Assembly: GCA_004524445.1 (NCBI GenBank)
Contig: SDNP01000001.1
Location: forward strand, 98,460-162,459
Reading direction: 5' to 3'
DNA from: Candidatus Thorarchaeota archaeon
Lineage (GTDB): Archaea; Asgardarchaeota; Thorarchaeia; Thorarchaeales; Thorarchaeaceae
DNA length: 64,000 nucleotides
Shown here: positions 61,201 through 64,000 of the stretch, piece by piece
How the letters are laid out: the number at the start of each line of letters is the position of its first letter
Numbering within the stretch: the stretch's first letter is position 1
Notes under the pieces: generated by a model
What the model was told of the DNA's origin: nothing
Seen by the model: the letters and a program-made list of their open reading frames with translations, nothing else
Database searches by the model: none
Translations under genes and position numbers: made by a program

Positions 61201-61888
61201 GATTTCTCCAAATCTCCTTATTGACGCAACCGCAACAAGGAATGTTACTGCCTGGCAACAATTACGGGGCCGATCCATGCGTGCTCTTCCTTCCTGGGAT
61301 GATGACTGCTACGAGGCAATGATGCTTCTTCTAGGGTCAAGAAAAGCAAAACATGCGGCAATGGGCTCGAAATCTAATGAACCACAATCAACACCAGAAA
61401 TCAGTAACCAATTGGATGCTGAGATTATAGAGATACTACTTACCGTTCATCATCAGGCCACCTCTTCCCGAACATCCGAATGCAGTGACGAACTCCCTCA
61501 AAAGATCCGTAAAGGCGACTTGAGTGCTTTGACTGCTAATGAGCGGCAACAACTAGCTGCTGAGCTGATGCTAGCCAGAAACAAAGTCACACATATCTAT
61601 GAACTTGTGAAAGCATATGGTGGCACAAATCAGATCCGCTATAATCGGCGTCATGATGAATGGAGACGCACCTTAGCCATTGCTACTAAACACTCGCACA
61701 ACTACTCAATCAATCCCTTTACTGGAGACTATGAGAAGGGCGAAGAGCACGCTCCCTTGATATATATTGATGACCCGCGTGATGATTCTCCTGCCAGATT
61801 ACAGACGTATCTCACTAGTCAATTGAAACAATGCGATTTCACAATCGTAGACGGTTGGATTCGAGCTCTTCTAGCCAAGAGTAGATAG
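58289..61888 (+). CDS. Large SF2 helicase with winged-helix N terminus
   Basis: A 1199-residue protein. A helical N-terminal region contains a winged-helix-like part (about 150-205, LDVDEICDYINSHEML). Motifs of the first RecA domain follow: Q-type PRPYQRDAY (293-301), Walker A APTASGKT (316-323), DEVH (435-438) and FSGTAEA. A large, mostly helical insert spans about 500-960. The second RecA domain holds VVSRWARTGWNVIS and motif VI QQLRGRSMRALPSW (about 988-1001). The tail resembles no known domain. It may be a DNA/RNA helicase of a defence or repair system. Family membership beyond SF2 is unclear. Confidence 0.8.
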   Translation: MIKDKKGKNKEKSEPDNVPQHLFDASLPAIIGSSPAKASSLDCWRAQSFATRLHREFEMSLEKGFTAGMRSRYYALFECYEETTRSLREAIQTQNTAMMVSSLRSLIALNAPLSYMHRMAPRSIPLHLTLDPVLKKKLIGDLIIKSLQDATEPLDVDEICDYINSHEMLQQIREETVQKHLKSLLDTDHISEEKGLYSRTNRTYKTTNLDDATLKALLGKELYEEFERNGFPGISNILNKKEKFYKFFERTTGSGKLVSELFISALSDIQALEEEKPKVMTWQHTDLIGSAIPRPYQRDAYAIFRGHGYQGPLIEAPTASGKTLVGMMAIQDWLDSLSPGESILVLVPTVNYEQQWVRELCYKDIGLHLSPDDVFAGTTAAYEEKREQSKTPPAVLVMTYTALAQLGSPKGKGGFDKISIERFLQGSSTRYIILDEVHKVVQDMDGVSAGVARLLVDWLEDGSLEGLIGFSGTAEAYRNRFDELGLKLVYVMPSVDLIAYGFVAPYGEFGVPFTYSEREKRIRTLLAEYKELMQNFIHLVGSEFLRAAFRLIPYKERLRISMDFLDMYSYRKDRRTALRNRFRKWSRGKDLNINEMPLVSIIQIAENLSDAELLSRATAASSPDVVKKKKKQFQKILLQVNDIRSSLIELVKLTYITSRLDQSKFGLRLPAKKLMDAYPNIETKVALDNLVKDTLAYSIVGLYTILRSLYYRMGEGRVKIISSIIDAEQSVRNLTGVIIFGKGKQLDWETGKAEPGYSGVAGIFAQMLLESELIPMAVLSNEMYLPWLPDYSVPNLVSDFIKKEIMGSELAKTLLSLLVQGVQVSPEQRRHLSKGYEEILDGYLNELGTVGALRPVEFDELVLQKLRELVGRLDIQDEETILSRLNLEYPHMDKWMRNFFDYALVASRFEEAEMAELRHPTGKTGKFFVVRMAQDERKQLMYDLAARILDSDILPINLIVVSRWARTGWNVISPNLLIDATATRNVTAWQQLRGRSMRALPSWDDDCYEAMMLLLGSRKAKHAAMGSKSNEPQSTPEISNQLDAEIIEILLTVHHQATSSRTSECSDELPQKIRKGDLSALTANERQQLAAELMLARNKVTHIYELVKAYGGTNQIRYNRRHDEWRRTLAIATKHSHNYSINPFTGDYEKGEEHAPLIYIDDPRDDSPARLQTYLTSQLKQCDFTIVDGWIRALLAKSR

Positions 61889-61920
61889 CATATTCATGGT
61901 TACCTCTTTAAATCCTGCAC

Positions 61921-62769
61921 TCAGACTTGAGGAGGCCCTTTTTTGATTCTCTCCCGAAGGACATTCCATTCTGCTCTAAGACCATGAATATCTTCTAGGA
62001 ACCAAGTGACCCCCGATTCCTGCCATGAGCTAATAATCTCAGCATCCTGTCCCGTGCCCTCTCCCGAGGTTTCTCCGCATACAACAATATCGTAATCATT
62101 CAGACTCCCCCTCTCATCTTCAATGATTTTCAGGATGTCCTTCAAGTGATGAGGAAGGAATTTCTCGGGCCACCTCGAGTTTACTGGAGCAACTCCATCG
62201 TATAGCGCAGCACGCTTAAATGGAGTCTGATGAGGCCATCCGCCTCCTATCCAGATTGGGATTCTCGGCCTCTGCATTGGTCGAGGAAGAAAAATCATTT
62301 CGTCGAGTTGATAATGTACGCCGTCATGAGAGAATTCTTCACCCGACCACAAGCCGGTTAGTATCTTCAAACCTTCATCCAGTTTTTCTGCCCGTATACG
62401 GGCATCTGATTCTTCTCCAAATGCTTCATATTCTCTTTGAGGGGGCGCTCCAATACCAAATCCTACTATGAGCCTGCCCTTCGAGAGATGATCAAGTGAA
62501 ACAGTTTCCCTAGCTAGTTTCCAAGGGCGTCTTCTCGGGATGGGCGTTATGAGTGGGCCTAGGCGAATTTTCCGAGTACTCAGAGCTATTGCTGCTAGTG
62601 CAATCCATGGATCCACGAAATCTGTCATGCCCTCGTTGTCAAATACCAACATATGGTCCCAGATGAAGAAACCCCCCCATCCTGCATCTTCGACCTCTCC
62701 TGCTATTTCAGTGAGGAGCGCAATATCTCCAAAATAGCCAAAATTGGGAACATTTATTCCAAATTTCAT
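61921..62769 (-). CDS. Luciferase-like F420/flavin-dependent oxidoreductase
   Basis: A 282-residue TIM-barrel enzyme of the LLM family: MKFGINVPNFGYFGDIALLT, WGGFFIWDHMLVFDN, LGPLITPIPRRRPWKLARET and GRLIVGFGIGAPPQREYEAF. Archaeal members usually use coenzyme F420. Substrate unknown. Nearby genes give no link. Confidence 0.87.
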   Translation of the reverse strand: MKFGINVPNFGYFGDIALLTEIAGEVEDAGWGGFFIWDHMLVFDNEGMTDFVDPWIALAAIALSTRKIRLGPLITPIPRRRPWKLARETVSLDHLSKGRLIVGFGIGAPPQREYEAFGEESDARIRAEKLDEGLKILTGLWSGEEFSHDGVHYQLDEMIFLPRPMQRPRIPIWIGGGWPHQTPFKRAALYDGVAPVNSRWPEKFLPHHLKDILKIIEDERGSLNDYDIVVCGETSGEGTGQDAEIISSWQESGVTWFLEDIHGLRAEWNVLRERIKKGPPQV

Positions 62770-62928
62770 CTCTATAACCAGTCACAGAGAAATTCAGACA
62801 TTTGATTTTACTTCTTCTCTCAGTTTTGGCGAGCTAATTCACGCAAGCCTAGATGCTTTCCCCTGCAATGGGCGGGATTAGCAAGACGATGTCTTTCTTC
62901 TCTTATGATAAATCTCAGAATCGAAACA

Positions 62929-64000
62929 TTATCTTCTCCTAATAATGATGATCAGAATCACGATTACCAGGGCCCCTGCAACGGTAGCAACGAGAACCAT
63001 GTTCTCCCTGAGGAAGTCCATTATTCTTGATGTAGGTGAGGTGGTATCTGTCGTTGTGGTTTCTGTGGTGGTCGTAGTTGTAATGGAAGTATCAGTAGTA
63101 GTAGTAGTAGTTGTCGTCGTAGTTGTATCATCTTCAGTCGAATATGAGAATTCACTGCTTTGAATCTGGTTACCTGCAACATCTATCACATTCACCCTGA
63201 ATTTCACCACCAACCCACCAGGGTTGGGAGCAATTACTCCTACATACAATCCCCCACTCAACGTCATCGGGATTAAGTTGGAAGATACCCAATTATCCGT
63301 GGTAAATTCAATAACAATGTTTGAGATCCCAGATGCATTGATAGGCTCCGATGCATTGGCCTTCACCTCTACGTACTGATTGGAGAATACGGTGGCAGTC
63401 GCGTTGCTTTCAACTGAATGAATGATTGGATTGACAGAGTCACCTACTTTGTAGTACCCCGCCAGCGTTGGTCGTCCGATAGCAGAACCGTTGACTGGAA
63501 TGATCTCATACCAAATAGACTGGTTGTACTGATGAGCAGGAATTGAGGCTGAATAACTAGCTCCCGTAATAGTCAAGCCTGGCATGATAGCAGTTGACCA
63601 ATTATTGCCACTGTGTGTCATATTGAGAACATGAACTGTTGACCAATTGTCATGTGACCAGTGCAAGACAACAAAGTCCACAGAAGATATGTTTGAAGCT
63701 AGGACAACCGTGTCAGTGTATTCTGGGCTTCCTGGGTTCTGTGAAGATTCTACGATATTTGGAATACTTGTCGCTTCTATGATTGCTTGACTGATATTCA
63801 GTTTACCGTAACCCCATATTATGTGACCTGGTCCGGGATAGGGGTTGGGTGAGGGAGTGAATCCATCCGTCCAAGCAGTTTTCTCCACAATATCTTTGAC
63901 CAGGTGACCTATATCGGGATTTAGCTGAAGCAGAAGGGCTGCAGCTCCGGCAACATGTGGTCCCGCAGCAGAGGTTCCGCTGAATAGTTGATACCCTCCA
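62929..64000 (-). CDS. Subtilisin-like serine protease (S8), truncated by window edge
   Basis: C-terminal part of a cell-surface subtilase. The frame is open to base 64000 and includes the catalytic-Ser motif LFSGTSAAGPHVAGAAALLL close to the edge, so the Asp and His parts of the triad lie beyond it. After the protease come two beta-sandwich-like regions, a Thr-rich linker (about 63040-63130, repeated ACT/ACA codons), and a C-terminal membrane anchor (MVLVATVAGALVIVILIIII-RRR). The GTG at 63888 is internal, not the start. Confidence 0.88.
   Translation of the reverse strand, partial: GGYQLFSGTSAAGPHVAGAAALLLQLNPDIGHLVKDIVEKTAWTDGFTPSPNPYPGPGHIIWGYGKLNISQAIIEATSIPNIVESSQNPGSPEYTDTVVLASNISSVDFVVLHWSHDNWSTVHVLNMTHSGNNWSTAIMPGLTITGASYSASIPAHQYNQSIWYEIIPVNGSAIGRPTLAGYYKVGDSVNPIIHSVESNATATVFSNQYVEVKANASEPINASGISNIVIEFTTDNWVSSNLIPMTLSGGLYVGVIAPNPGGLVVKFRVNVIDVAGNQIQSSEFSYSTEDDTTTTTTTTTTTDTSITTTTTTETTTTDTTSPTSRIMDFLRENMVLVATVAGALVIVILIIIIRRR

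Noticed and set aside
62945..63163. Val-rich plus-strand ORF opposite the subtilase
   Set aside because: Product of the reverse complement of the Thr-rich linker codons.
1..64000. tRNA, rRNA and CRISPR arrays
   Set aside because: Gaps were scanned by eye for T-arm sequences and regularly spaced repeats; none met the pattern.

Overview
The window looks like a contig from an Asgard archaeon, probably near Thorarchaeia. The main evidence is a full-length actin (25552-26694) close to eukaryotic actin. It sits with an archaeal ribosomal-protein operon containing eS4, eL32, eL19 and the RNase P protein Rpp29. KEOPS subunit Cgi121, archaeal SecY, DUF211 and a TFIIB-like cyclin-fold protein also point to archaea. 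GC is moderate, many genes have GGAGG-type ribosome-binding sites, GTG and TTG starts are common, and archaeal TATA boxes (TTAAATG, TATATA) are visible. The lineage is inferred from gene content only.

Layout. 1-1414: end of an ECF vitamin/metal transporter (EcfA truncated at the left edge, plus EcfT). 1575-3300: small genes, a VOC protein and a decayed Cys-rich ORF. 3322-15592: a dispersed histidine-degradation region with urocanase (hutU, interrupted), histidine ammonia-lyase (hutH) and imidazolonepropionase (hutI). Between these lie endonuclease V, a nitrilase-family amidase, an unknown 485-residue protein, a DtxR/MntR regulator with a clear operator, an ArsB/NhaD-type transporter and a DUF368 lipid-carrier transporter. 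15710-19871: a phosphoribosyltransferase, tRNA-modification genes (Cgi121, Sua5, THUMP protein) and a nucleotidyltransferase/CDP-alcohol phosphotransferase pair suited to polar-lipid or inositol-phosphate synthesis.

19971-25182: beta-propeller, primase-like and HD phosphohydrolase genes, then a two-gene unit encoding a winged-helix/CARF-like protein and an RNase III-fold protein lacking key catalytic residues. 25552-30861: actin, a zinc-ribbon protein, a secreted beta-propeller protein and small membrane proteins. 30946-37402: DUF3795, MobA-like, HypD, DUF211, cyclin-like, coiled-coil, ferredoxin and winged-helix proteins.

37663-52704: ribosomal operon from uL22 to uL15, then secY. It is unusual: it begins at uL22, carries an Hsp20 gene between uL30 and uL15, has a 990-residue NosD-like gene on the opposite strand before secY, and several ribosomal proteins are strongly extended. 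52801-64000: YcaQ-like protein, hemerythrin, TIM-barrel epimerase, membrane proteins, a membrane-anchored response regulator, a 1199-residue SF2 helicase, an F420-type oxidoreductase and the C-terminal part of a surface subtilase that runs off the right edge.

Most interesting signals: (1) urocanase is interrupted by a 30-nt in-frame insertion containing a hairpin and a TGA stop, flanked by matching ATG codons, which resembles a translational-bypass element; (2) the CARF-like/RNase III-fold pair; (3) an ATC codon where a nucleotidyltransferase should start; (4) two interlocked inverted repeats at 31383-31424. I saw no rRNA, tRNA, CRISPR array, insertion sequence or replication origin.
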